Source: an uncultured Rhodospirillales bacterium
Lineage (GTDB): Bacteria > Pseudomonadota > Alphaproteobacteria > Reyranellales > Reyranellaceae
Direction: 5' to 3'
Length of the DNA stretch: 46,052 nt
Assembly (NCBI GenBank): GCA_902825855.1
Contig: CADECW010000001.1
Location: forward strand, 95,958 to 142,009
The notes beneath the pieces were generated by a model, which did no database searches, had not been told where the DNA came from, and worked only from the letters and a program-made list of their open reading frames with translations. A program made the position numbers and the translations under genes. Below, one piece after another: positions 24,321 to 31,667 of this stretch (the stretch's first letter is position 1; every line of letters begins with the position of its first letter).

Positions 24321-24824
24321 ATGCGCTACCAGATTCAGCTCGCCACTTCGGTGGATGTCGCCTTTCTCGCCGCAGTGATCGACGAAGATCGCGGACAGTC
24401 GCGCAGTGGCGAGAAAGACAGCATGCCGATCGATCGACTGCTGCAGACGTGCGCCTGCAGCACCCAGGTGTGGGCGGCGCGCGACAGCAGCGGCACGCCC
24501 TCCGCCCTGTGGGGTGTCACGCCGGTGTCCGACGACCCCGAGGTCGGCCACCTGTGGATGCTGGCGTGCGAGACCTTTGACAACGATCCAGCGGAACTCG
24601 AATCGCTGTCGCGGCTCGTGTTCGGCGAGATGCTGAGCGAGTTCCCGCGCTTGGAAAACTACGTCGATTCCCGCAAGGTCCGGGCGATAGAGCTCCTGCG
24701 CTCGATCGGTTTTACCGTCGAGCCGGCCGTCTCACGGCCGGCAGCCGATGCGGATTTTCACCTCGTATGGATCGATTCGGATCGTCTCATGATCGGCAGC
24801 GCGGCGAGCAGCCTGCCGAACTGA
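24321..24824 (+). CDS. Small GNAT-like protein resembling phage internal virion protein (gp13/DUF2833)
   Basis: 167 residues. The segment SALWGVTPVSDDPEVGHLWMLACET followed by LENYVDSRKVRAIELLRSIGF has the layout of the GNAT-like protein of T7-type phages (gp13, DUF2833): a strand ending in a G-H-x-W-M block and a late helix with the NARAIRLLKSLGF-type pattern. Acyl-CoA-binding residues are not clear. No other phage genes are nearby, so it is an isolated homologue rather than part of a prophage. It ends 67 bases before the RiPP precursor gene; whether it belongs to that system is unknown. Confidence 0.6.
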   Translation: MRYQIQLATSVDVAFLAAVIDEDRGQSRSGEKDSMPIDRLLQTCACSTQVWAARDSSGTPSALWGVTPVSDDPEVGHLWMLACETFDNDPAELESLSRLVFGEMLSEFPRLENYVDSRKVRAIELLRSIGFTVEPAVSRPAADADFHLVWIDSDRLMIGSAASSLPN

Positions 24825-24871
24825 CCTTGTCTTTTCATTTGCGAGCGGGTCGCATGTCTGGGTAGTTTCGT

Positions 24872-24887
24872 CCTCCGGTTAAGGAGG
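24872..24887 (+). promoter_or_regulatory. Hairpin enclosing the grrA ribosome binding site
   Basis: CCTCC (24872-24876) can pair with GGAGG (24883-24887) across a 6-base loop. The GGAGG is part of the AAGGAGG Shine-Dalgarno sequence that lies four bases before the grrA ATG at 24892. Folding would hide the site from the ribosome. Confidence 0.45.
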
Positions 24888-24891
24888 TTGC

Positions 24892-25299
24892 ATGGCCCAG
24901 GATCGTCGTTCCGTCCGCGCTCTGGCGGCGTTGTTGCCCGCGGGCGCTTTCGGCTTTTCCGTCAGCCTCGCCTCCGCCGATGCCGCAGCGGCGACATCCC
25001 CAGATGTCAGTGCCAACCCGAAGAAGCCGGGCGAGGTTGCCGAGCGCCTGCAGTCGATCCGCCTGTCGGTATCCGATGCACTTGAGCAATACGCCAAGAA
25101 TGGCCAGCCGGTTGTCGGGGTCGACCCCGAGGACCGGCTCGCATGGTGGGGCAACGGTTGGCACAACGGCGGCTGGCACAATGGTGGCTGGCACAACGGT
25201 GGTTGGCATAACGGTGGCTGGGGCAATGGTTGGCACAACGGAGGCTGGGGCAACGGCTGGCACAATGGCGGCTGGGGCAACGGCTGGCATAACTGGTAA
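24892..25299 (+). CDS. grrA: GRRM-type RiPP precursor with eleven W-x-N motifs (GrrA-like)
   Basis: 135 residues from ATG 24892 behind a strong AAGGAGG. The N-terminal ~35 residues look like a signal peptide (ALAALLPAGAFGFSVSLASA). A leader-like segment, KKPGEVAERLQSIRLSVSDA then LEQYAKNGQPVVGVDPEDRL, precedes the core at residues 85-135, which is built only of W, G, H and N. The core has seven W-H-N and four W-G-N triplets separated by G or GG and ends in W. Aromatic-x-Asn triplets are the crosslinking motif of three-residue cyclophane (triceptide) RiPPs such as Osc/Grr. The maturase follows seven bases downstream. Many repeats use different synonymous codons, so the repeat is kept at protein level. 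Confidence 0.88.
   Translation: MAQDRRSVRALAALLPAGAFGFSVSLASADAAAATSPDVSANPKKPGEVAERLQSIRLSVSDALEQYAKNGQPVVGVDPEDRLAWWGNGWHNGGWHNGGWHNGGWHNGGWGNGWHNGGWGNGWHNGGWGNGWHNW
25144..25296 (+). repeat. Tandem coding repeat of the GrrA core
   Basis: Fifty-one codons encode W-x-N units in two spacings: four WHN units joined by GG, then three alternating pairs of WGN and WHN. Asn, His and Gly codons vary (AAC/AAT, CAC/CAT, GGC/GGT/GGA), so the nucleotide repeat is degenerate while the protein repeat is exact. Confidence 0.85.
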
Positions 25300-25305
25300 T
25301 CACTG

Positions 25306-26559
25306 ATGACGGAGCCTCTCAGCGCGCCCCCGCCGATCGGCGGGGGTTCGCGCCCCGAGATCGGCATGGTGGTGCTGCAGCCGACCGCGTTCTGCAACAT
25401 CAACTGCAGCTACTGTTACCTGCCCGACCGCAGCAACAAGCATGTGATGGCGCAGTCGACGGTGACGCGCCTGTTCAGCGAGGTTTTCGCTTCCGGCTGG
25501 TGCGCGCACGAGATCATCGTCCTGTGGCACGCCGGCGAGCCGATGGCGGCCCCTATCTCGTTCTATCGCGAGGCCTTTGCCACCATCGAGCGGCTGCGCC
25601 CCGCGTCGGTCATCGTGAAGCACTCCTTCCAGACCAACGGCACCCTGGTGAACGACGACTGGTGCCGCCTCTTCCGGGAATGCAACGTCGGCATCGGCGT
25701 CAGTGTCGACGGCCCACGCGAGATCCACGACCGCAACCGCAAGACCCGCAGCGGCAAGGGCACCTTCGACAAGACGATGGCCGGCATCCGCTGCCTGCAG
25801 AAGAACGGCGTGCCGTTCCATGTCCTGTCGGTGCTGTCGAGGGACAGCCTGGCCGATCCCGACGGCATGCTAGCCTTCTACATCGACGAGAATATCGATA
25901 AGGTCTGCTTCAACGTCGAGGAATCGGAGGGCACCTACGTCTCCAATCTGTTCGACATTCCGCGCGCCGAGCTGCGGAAGCGATTTGCGACCTTCCTGCG
26001 CCGCTTCTGGCATCGGGCGCGAGCCAGCGGTAAAGTGAAGTTCGTGCGCGAGATTGACCAGACGGTGCCGCGCATGTTCCGCCCCGAAGGCATGCCGACG
26101 CGCAACATCCAGTGTGACCCGCTCGCCATGTTGAACGTCGACAGCCGCGGCAACGTCTCGAGCTTCTCGCCCGAACTTCTCGGCATGAAGAACAAGGACT
26201 ACGGCGACTTCCTGCTGGGCAACATCACCGTCAACTCGCTGGCCGAGATCCACAAGGCCTGCGTCGGCTCGGCCCTCTGGCGAGACATTCGCGCCGGCAC
26301 ACGGGCCTGCGAGCAGGCCTGCGAATACTATTCGATCTGCGGCGGCGGCTCGCCGGTCAACAAGCTGTTCGAGAACGGTTCGTTCACCGGCACCACGACG
26401 TCGTTCTGCACGCTCACACAAATGGTGCCGACCGACCTGATCCTCGAGGCCTACGATCGCCTCGAGCAGAGCTGGATCGACAACGATCCGGCCACGGTCG
26501 TCCCAGCCAGTTCTCCAACACCGGCCGAGGCGGCCGCGCAGTCACCGAGGATCCCATGA
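25306..26559 (+). CDS. grrM: Radical SAM/SPASM cyclophane-forming peptide maturase GrrM
   Basis: 417 residues. The radical SAM cluster ligands are Cys30, Cys34 and Cys37 in CNINCSYCYLPDRS, a signature of GrrM/OscB enzymes. A SPASM domain follows with NIQCDPLAMLNVDSRGNVSS, then ACEQACEYYSICGGGSPVNK and a final TSFC, supplying auxiliary iron-sulfur ligands. The phrases GGGSPVNKLFENGSF and LGNITVNSL are typical of the family. It is expected to make C-C crosslinks between the Trp side chain and the beta carbon of Asn in each W-x-N of the precursor. It starts seven bases after grrA, with a weak ribosome binding site, and its first codons include a 20-base palindrome. The C-terminal ~20 residues are a low-complexity A/P/S tail. 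Confidence 0.93.
   Translation: MTEPLSAPPPIGGGSRPEIGMVVLQPTAFCNINCSYCYLPDRSNKHVMAQSTVTRLFSEVFASGWCAHEIIVLWHAGEPMAAPISFYREAFATIERLRPASVIVKHSFQTNGTLVNDDWCRLFRECNVGIGVSVDGPREIHDRNRKTRSGKGTFDKTMAGIRCLQKNGVPFHVLSVLSRDSLADPDGMLAFYIDENIDKVCFNVEESEGTYVSNLFDIPRAELRKRFATFLRRFWHRARASGKVKFVREIDQTVPRMFRPEGMPTRNIQCDPLAMLNVDSRGNVSSFSPELLGMKNKDYGDFLLGNITVNSLAEIHKACVGSALWRDIRAGTRACEQACEYYSICGGGSPVNKLFENGSFTGTTTSFCTLTQMVPTDLILEAYDRLEQSWIDNDPATVVPASSPTPAEAAAQSPRIP
25327..25346. promoter_or_regulatory. Perfect 20-base palindrome in the grrM 5' coding region
   Basis: CCCCCGCCGA is followed directly by its reverse complement TCGGCGGGGG, spanning codons 8 to 14 of grrM (PPPIGGG). In RNA it would form a very stable GC stem just after the start codon, without a T-tract. 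It may lower maturase translation or stabilise the upstream precursor mRNA. Confidence 0.55.
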
Positions 26560-27296
26560 CCCAATCGAAATTCGTCGCGCTCGCTTCCCTGGTCGCCGCC
26601 GGCCTGCTCGGCTCGGCGTCGCACGCTCAGCAGCAGCAGCCGACACCCGGCGGGTCGCCGCCGGGTCAGCAGCAGGGTCAGCAAGGCTATCCGGGCGGTG
26701 CCGGCCCTGGCCAGCCGTCGCCCGCGGTGGGTGGGCCGCCGGCGCCGGTGATGTTCGTCACCAGCGTCGAGATGCTGCGCTCCGACCGCAATGGCGGTCT
26801 CGATGTCGTGCGCGTGCGCGGCCTCGTGACAGGCTCGAGCTGGAGCCAGCCGCATCTGGTTCCGATCACCCGGGGTCCGCCCCGCGACGGCATGCTCGAT
26901 CTGATCTTCCAGGCGAGCGCCCCTGCGGGTGCTGCCGAGCTGGGACCGTTCATGACCGTCGACGCCATCCTGCCGATCGAGACAGGCCATCCTTACAAGG
27001 GAGTGCGCGTGCGCGGCGGCAACAATGCCATCTCGCTCAAGGCAATCCCGGGCTACGCCGAAGCCGCGGCTCCAAAGGAGGACTGCGCCAAGTGCATCGG
27101 CAAGGTCTTCGTCGCCAAGGGCGCCAACCCACCGGCCGGCGCCGCCGCCGACAACGTCGTGCGCGAGGCGGACCTGCCCTATACGCTGCGCATCATCAAA
27201 CCGACCGACGGCATTCCGAGCTACGCCGTCGATCCCAACCGCCTGACGCTGCTGCTGTCGGAGGACGGCCGCATCATCGATGGTGCCTGGGACTGA
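26556..27296 (+). CDS. Exported protein coupled to grrM, family unknown
   Basis: 246 residues. The ATG overlaps the grrM stop in ATGA, so the two are translationally coupled. A signal peptide (KFVALASLVAAGLLGSASHAQ) is followed by a Q/P/G-rich linker at ~25-63. The remaining ~180 residues form a predicted beta-rich domain: PVMFVTSVEMLRSDRNGG, VRVRGLVTGSSWSQPHLVPI, LDLIFQASAPAG and VDAILPIETGHPYKGVRVRG, with a Cys177-x-x-Cys180 pair and the end LTLLLSEDGRIIDGAWD. It does not look like the orphan substrate-binding protein that accompanies GRRM systems in other bacteria. Its location suggests it handles, anchors or cuts the exported peptide. I do not recognise the family. Confidence 0.85.
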   Translation: MTQSKFVALASLVAAGLLGSASHAQQQQPTPGGSPPGQQQGQQGYPGGAGPGQPSPAVGGPPAPVMFVTSVEMLRSDRNGGLDVVRVRGLVTGSSWSQPHLVPITRGPPRDGMLDLIFQASAPAGAAELGPFMTVDAILPIETGHPYKGVRVRGGNNAISLKAIPGYAEAAAPKEDCAKCIGKVFVAKGANPPAGAAADNVVREADLPYTLRIIKPTDGIPSYAVDPNRLTLLLSEDGRIIDGAWD

Positions 27297-27309
27297 TTGG
27301 CGCGACTGA

Positions 27310-28062
27310 TCAGGACAAAGGCGACAGCGCGTTGCGCAGTGCGCCGTTCGACAGCTGCAGCAGCCCGTCGAAGGGCTGGCCAAGCTCGAGGATGAGGTAG
27401 ATCGCGGTCGCGGCGGTGAAGCCGCAGATCAGCAAGACGGTGACCAGGGTCGGGTTGGCCTTGGACGACATGCTGAAGCTCGCGAAGATGAAGCAGAGCC
27501 ACAGCACCAGCACGGTTATGAAAGGCTTCGACAACGAATCGGGAGGCTGCGACAGCAAGGTGAGCCGTGTCTGCTCGATATCGCTGCTGACCGCGAGCGC
27601 TCGGGTCTTCAGGGCGGCCTGGACCGGCGTCTTCGGATCGAGCTGGCGCAGCTTGTAGAGCACGCTCTCTTCGTGGCTCACCGGCCGCAGAGCCTGGCCG
27701 GTCGCCGGCGCCTCGTCGCGCCAGATCGCCGCGACCATCGCGGCGAGGTCGGTGCGCAAGGCGCGGCGCAACTCGGCGCTCTCCGGACCGCCATATTCCT
27801 TCAGGAGCTGATCGAGCTCGACGACGCCCGCCGTCAGGCGGGCGACGTGGCCGTTGGTTACCTCGTAGGTGCTGCGCGTCGAGGCGAATAGCAGCGCCAC
27901 CACGACCGCCGCCATGGTGCCGATCAGGGCCGTCGCCAACCGGATCACGTCCTTGGAATCGCCGCTGAGATGAGAGTCCGGCAGCCTGTAGCGCAGGAAA
28001 AGTCCGCCGAGGATGCTGATCAGGATCAGTGCGAACGATGCCAAGGCAATGATGACGGCCAA
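27310..28062 (-). CDS. DUF4239-family membrane protein
   Basis: 250 residues. Two membrane helices lie near the N-terminus (AVIIALASFALILISILGG and VIRLATALIGTMAAVVVALL) and two near the C-terminus (FITVLVLWLCFIFASFSM and TLVTVLLICGFTAATAIYLI), with a ~100-residue soluble helical stretch between, the layout of DUF4239, distantly bestrophin-like. The likely start is TTG at 28062 with GGGGAG six bases upstream; an alternative TTG at 28107 would add 15 residues. It follows the cyclase gene on the same strand after 54 bases and ends 13 bases from the convergent exported-protein gene. Confidence 0.8.
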   Translation of the reverse strand: MAVIIALASFALILISILGGLFLRYRLPDSHLSGDSKDVIRLATALIGTMAAVVVALLFASTRSTYEVTNGHVARLTAGVVELDQLLKEYGGPESAELRRALRTDLAAMVAAIWRDEAPATGQALRPVSHEESVLYKLRQLDPKTPVQAALKTRALAVSSDIEQTRLTLLSQPPDSLSKPFITVLVLWLCFIFASFSMSSKANPTLVTVLLICGFTAATAIYLILELGQPFDGLLQLSNGALRNALSPLS

Positions 28063-28116
28063 CTTCTGCTCCCCTTCGATCCGGACATCACTATAGACTA
28101 GGGCCAAAACTCTCCC

Positions 28117-31100
28117 CTATCGGGAGTAGACCGGACCAAAGCCCGAAGGCGCGCTGCGACACGCGCTTGCACGTTGAGCGAGCGGGACCAGGCCGTGTTG
28201 CTCTGCCAATTCCTCAGCACGCAGCAACGCCGCCCGCGCCTCATCACCTTCTCCCTGACCAAGGCCAGTTAGTGCTTCCACCAGGATCACGCTGCCCCAG
28301 GCGACGGTTGCCATCTCGCTCTTCGCTGCGCCGGTGGTAATTGCCTGACGTGCCCGATCGACCGCAGATTCATGACGGCCGAGCTGCAATTCAGCATCTG
28401 CAAGAAAGGTTTGATAAAAGACGTCATGCAAGCTGCGCGTCACACCCTCAAGAGACTGCGCGATCATGCGGTCGGCCAGACCCGCGTCCCCCATGCGGGC
28501 TGCGACGAGAGCGCGTCGGGAGAATAGCAAGGTGCCAGGGGCGGCGATGCCGTACGAACTGACCTGCTCGCATCCAATATCGAGAATTTCCGCAGCCTTT
28601 TCCCATCGGCCACGACGAATTAGGACATGGCCGTAACCGAATGTCGTGACCACGATCGAGTAGAGCTGTTCGAGGGCGCGAGCATTGTCGAAACCTGCTA
28701 TGGCGACCGCTTCGCCTTCATCCAGCTGTCCCTGTTCGGCAAGCGCCCAGGCCTGGAATGTGCAGGCAAAGGAATAGGGTGAACCGCCGAACGCGAACAG
28801 CCGCCTTCCCTCAACCGTGTCGAGCGTAGTGATGGACCTAGTCAATGTCCTATTGGCCGCCTTCATGTCGCCCAGCATCACATGGGCAATTCCGAGCCGA
28901 TAGTTAGCCAATGCAACCAGGATCGGATCGCCGGCCGCTTCGGCCACGGACAGGGCTTCGTCATACTTCTCGAGCGAGCGTAGGTGGCGAGCGGCAACCC
29001 ATTCGACAGCGCCAAGGTCGAGCAGTGCGCGAGCGAGGCTTAGCGGATCCTCGACCTTGCGGGCCAGATCGGCAGCGGCCTGTACGTGCGTAGAAATCGA
29101 GTCGAGATCACCGAGAACGAACAACTCATCGCGGATCTTGAGCCGGACGTCGATCTCGGCGCGAATGGCGTCGGGTGCTTCGTGATTTCCTAGTGCTTCG
29201 AGAGCACGCAGGTAATGGGCAACGGAATCGCGATGAGCCGAGTAGGCGGCTGCCCGACTACCCGCGTCGACACTGTAGCGGTAGGCCTTTGACCAGACCC
29301 CTCCTCGCATCGCGTGTATGGCAAGAGCGTCGAGATGCTCGGCCAGCCGCTCCCCGTGCACACGCTCGATCGCATCGACAATACGCACATCAAGTTCACG
29401 GCGGCGGTCGGACAACAATCCTCCCAGTGCAACGTGATGGGTCAATGCGTGCTTGAACGTATATTCTGCTTCCGGGAACAGGCGTGTTTCGTAGACAAAT
29501 TCGTTGGCGCGCAGCGTCGCCAAGCAGGCCTCGAGCCGGTCGATCGGGAGGTCCGAGACTTCGACGAGAAGCGAGTGCGAGAAATCCTTTCCGATCACGG
29601 CGGCAGTTTGCAGCGCGCGCTTGGTCTCCGGTTCGAGCCGGTCGATACGTGCGGCGAGTACCGCTTGCACGGTGGGCGGGACGGCGACGCCACCAAAGTC
29701 ACCGGTGACCTTGCGCGCTCCGCGTTCGCCGGCGAGCAAGCCGAGTTCGATAAGGCTGCGGACGCTCTCTTCAAGAAAGAACGGATTGCCGGCGGTGCGA
29801 ACCGCCAGCATCTGCTTCACCGCCTCTAGCTCAGCGGAACCGCCTAGAAGATCGTCGAGCAATGCCTGGGCTGACTGTGGCGGCAGTGCCTGCAGGCGGA
29901 TGCGGGCGAAATGCGATTTCGACTGCCAACGCTCCGTGAATTCGGGTCTGTAGTTAACCAGCAGCAACAGGCGCCCCGCTGGCAGCGATTCCACGAGGCC
30001 GTCGAGGAGCGATAGCGTCTCCTGGTCGGCCCAATGGAGATCCTCGAAGACGAGGATGACCGGCTGCTCCTGTGCCTCACGATGTGCCAGCGCCTTGAAG
30101 GCATCGACAATGAGGTTTCGCCTTCGCGCCGGATCGGATTGCACCCATGCCTCGTCCGTCACTGGCACATCGAGCACTGACAGCAGGGGATTGATCGTTG
30201 GGCGCAGCCGCTCGTCGAGGGTCAGCAGCCGGCCGACGCAATGTTCGCGGATCTGCCGCGCGTCGTGACTTGCCTCGATGCCGAGATAGCTGCGCAGCAG
30301 GTCGGCGACGGGCAGATAGGCGGTCGCCTTGCCGTGCGATACCGACCCGCTCTCGAGAATCAGGCAGTCCGCGGTCGCAGAGGAGTGCAGGACCTCGTGG
30401 TATAGGCGTGACTTGCCGATGCCGGCCTCGCCGACAACGGCAACGATCTGGCCGCTGCCCTGCCGCGTTGCGGCCAGGGCCTCGCCGATTCGCGCGATCT
30501 CGGTTTCACGGCCGACAAACTTCGTGAAGGTAGTCGGACCGCTCGCCTGAAGTCGGGTCCGGGCTCGGAGGGCGCCTGTGAGTTCAAATACCTGGATAGG
30601 TTGCGCGAGGCCCTTGATCGGCACGTCGCCCAACGCCTCGAAGGCGAGCCAGCCCTCGGCGAGCCGGGCGGTCGACAGCGACACCCTCGTTGTCCCTGGC
30701 CGCGCCAGCTGTTCCAACCGCGACGCGAGATGCACCGTGGGACCAATCGCGTCGTACTCGACGGTAAGATCGTTGCCGATCGAGCGCACGATAACGTCGC
30801 CGGAATTGATGCCAATGCGGATTATCGGCTCGACGCCGATCTGCCGGCGCAGCTCTGCGCCGACTTCACGCATGGCCTCATGGATCGCTAGCGCTGCATA
30901 GCAGGCGCGGACGGCGTGATCCTCGTGTGCGATCGGCGCGCCGAAGACTGCCATGATGCCATCGCCTAGCAGTTTGCTGACTGTGCCCTCGTAACGATGC
31001 ACGCCGCGCATCATCGCCTTGATCGTCGGATCGAGGATGTAACGCGTCGCCTCGGCATCGAGACCGCTCATCAATTCGAGTGAGCCCTTGAGGTCGGCGA

Positions 31101-31410
31101 ACAGAACTGTGACCAGTTTGCGCTCGCCCTCGAGCGCGCCGCGACTTGTCCGTATGATTTCGGCTAGATGTTGTGGCGTAAGATCCGCCAGTTGCACCGT
31201 GTTGCTTGGCACCTTCAGAGCAGCGGTCGAACTTGCGAGTTCCGCAATGGCAGCAAGAACCTTTCGTCGCGGGCCCATGGGAAGGCCAAGCTCTTTAAGG
31301 TCGTCCTCCGTCAGGTGCCGAAGGGCGTCGAGGTCGATCCTCTCGTCCACAAACCGGGAGGCATATTCACCAGCGCCGATCTGCTGCAACCACGTCTCGA
31401 TTTCCGACAC
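28117..31410 (-). CDS. SAM domain-class III nucleotidyl cyclase-AAA ATPase-TPR protein
   Basis: 1097 residues from GTG 31410, which has GGGAG eight bases upstream. Order of domains: a SAM domain at ~1-58 (EIETWLQQIGAGEYASRF), a cyclase homology domain at ~95-270, an ATPase domain with Walker A GEAGIGKSRLYHEV (Lys333) and Walker B VILVFEDLHWADQE (Asp457), and a long helical TPR-like region. In the cyclase, metal aspartates are Asp106 and Asp150, and the adenine-specifying pair Lys146 and Asp220 is present. The usual Asn of the transition-state motif is His227 (TVHLASRL), with Arg231 kept, so activity is probable but not certain. Such proteins are abundant in rhizobiales; targets are unknown. 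Confidence 0.9.
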   Translation of the reverse strand: MSEIETWLQQIGAGEYASRFVDERIDLDALRHLTEDDLKELGLPMGPRRKVLAAIAELASSTAALKVPSNTVQLADLTPQHLAEIIRTSRGALEGERKLVTVLFADLKGSLELMSGLDAEATRYILDPTIKAMMRGVHRYEGTVSKLLGDGIMAVFGAPIAHEDHAVRACYAALAIHEAMREVGAELRRQIGVEPIIRIGINSGDVIVRSIGNDLTVEYDAIGPTVHLASRLEQLARPGTTRVSLSTARLAEGWLAFEALGDVPIKGLAQPIQVFELTGALRARTRLQASGPTTFTKFVGRETEIARIGEALAATRQGSGQIVAVVGEAGIGKSRLYHEVLHSSATADCLILESGSVSHGKATAYLPVADLLRSYLGIEASHDARQIREHCVGRLLTLDERLRPTINPLLSVLDVPVTDEAWVQSDPARRRNLIVDAFKALAHREAQEQPVILVFEDLHWADQETLSLLDGLVESLPAGRLLLLVNYRPEFTERWQSKSHFARIRLQALPPQSAQALLDDLLGGSAELEAVKQMLAVRTAGNPFFLEESVRSLIELGLLAGERGARKVTGDFGGVAVPPTVQAVLAARIDRLEPETKRALQTAAVIGKDFSHSLLVEVSDLPIDRLEACLATLRANEFVYETRLFPEAEYTFKHALTHHVALGGLLSDRRRELDVRIVDAIERVHGERLAEHLDALAIHAMRGGVWSKAYRYSVDAGSRAAAYSAHRDSVAHYLRALEALGNHEAPDAIRAEIDVRLKIRDELFVLGDLDSISTHVQAAADLARKVEDPLSLARALLDLGAVEWVAARHLRSLEKYDEALSVAEAAGDPILVALANYRLGIAHVMLGDMKAANRTLTRSITTLDTVEGRRLFAFGGSPYSFACTFQAWALAEQGQLDEGEAVAIAGFDNARALEQLYSIVVTTFGYGHVLIRRGRWEKAAEILDIGCEQVSSYGIAAPGTLLFSRRALVAARMGDAGLADRMIAQSLEGVTRSLHDVFYQTFLADAELQLGRHESAVDRARQAITTGAAKSEMATVAWGSVILVEALTGLGQGEGDEARAALLRAEELAEQHGLVPLAQRASACRSAPSGFGPVYSR

Positions 31411-31667
31411 CCGACATTCTCCCAACACGTTCTCACTGCTTCACTTGTCGAAAAGCTTGGCGGACCGTGTCCCGAGGATTGGGCCAGGAGCAAAATAGCT
31501 TAGCACCGGTTGCGGAGCCAGCCGGTAGCGTGCCTGCTTAACGGCCGGTTTGGGCGGGTGCGCGAGTCTGCCCTTAGCCCATCTCGGACCTACGGGCAGA
31601 TGTCACCGACGTCTGCAATCAGGGGCGGAAGCGGACGCGATTCGCCCTGTCGGTCGAAGTCACCCGG

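Noticed and set aside
24321..24824. Prophage remnant
   Set aside because: Only one phage-like gene is present, without integrase, structural genes or attachment sites.
25144..25296. Short regular repeats that could be read as a CRISPR-like array
   Set aside because: The period is 9 to 15 bases, there are no spacers, and the repeats translate into an exact W-x-N protein repeat.
28117..31410. Cyclase gene as a horizontally acquired segment
   Set aside because: Its codon usage seems a little less GC-rich by eye, but I cannot measure it and the family is native to this group of bacteria.
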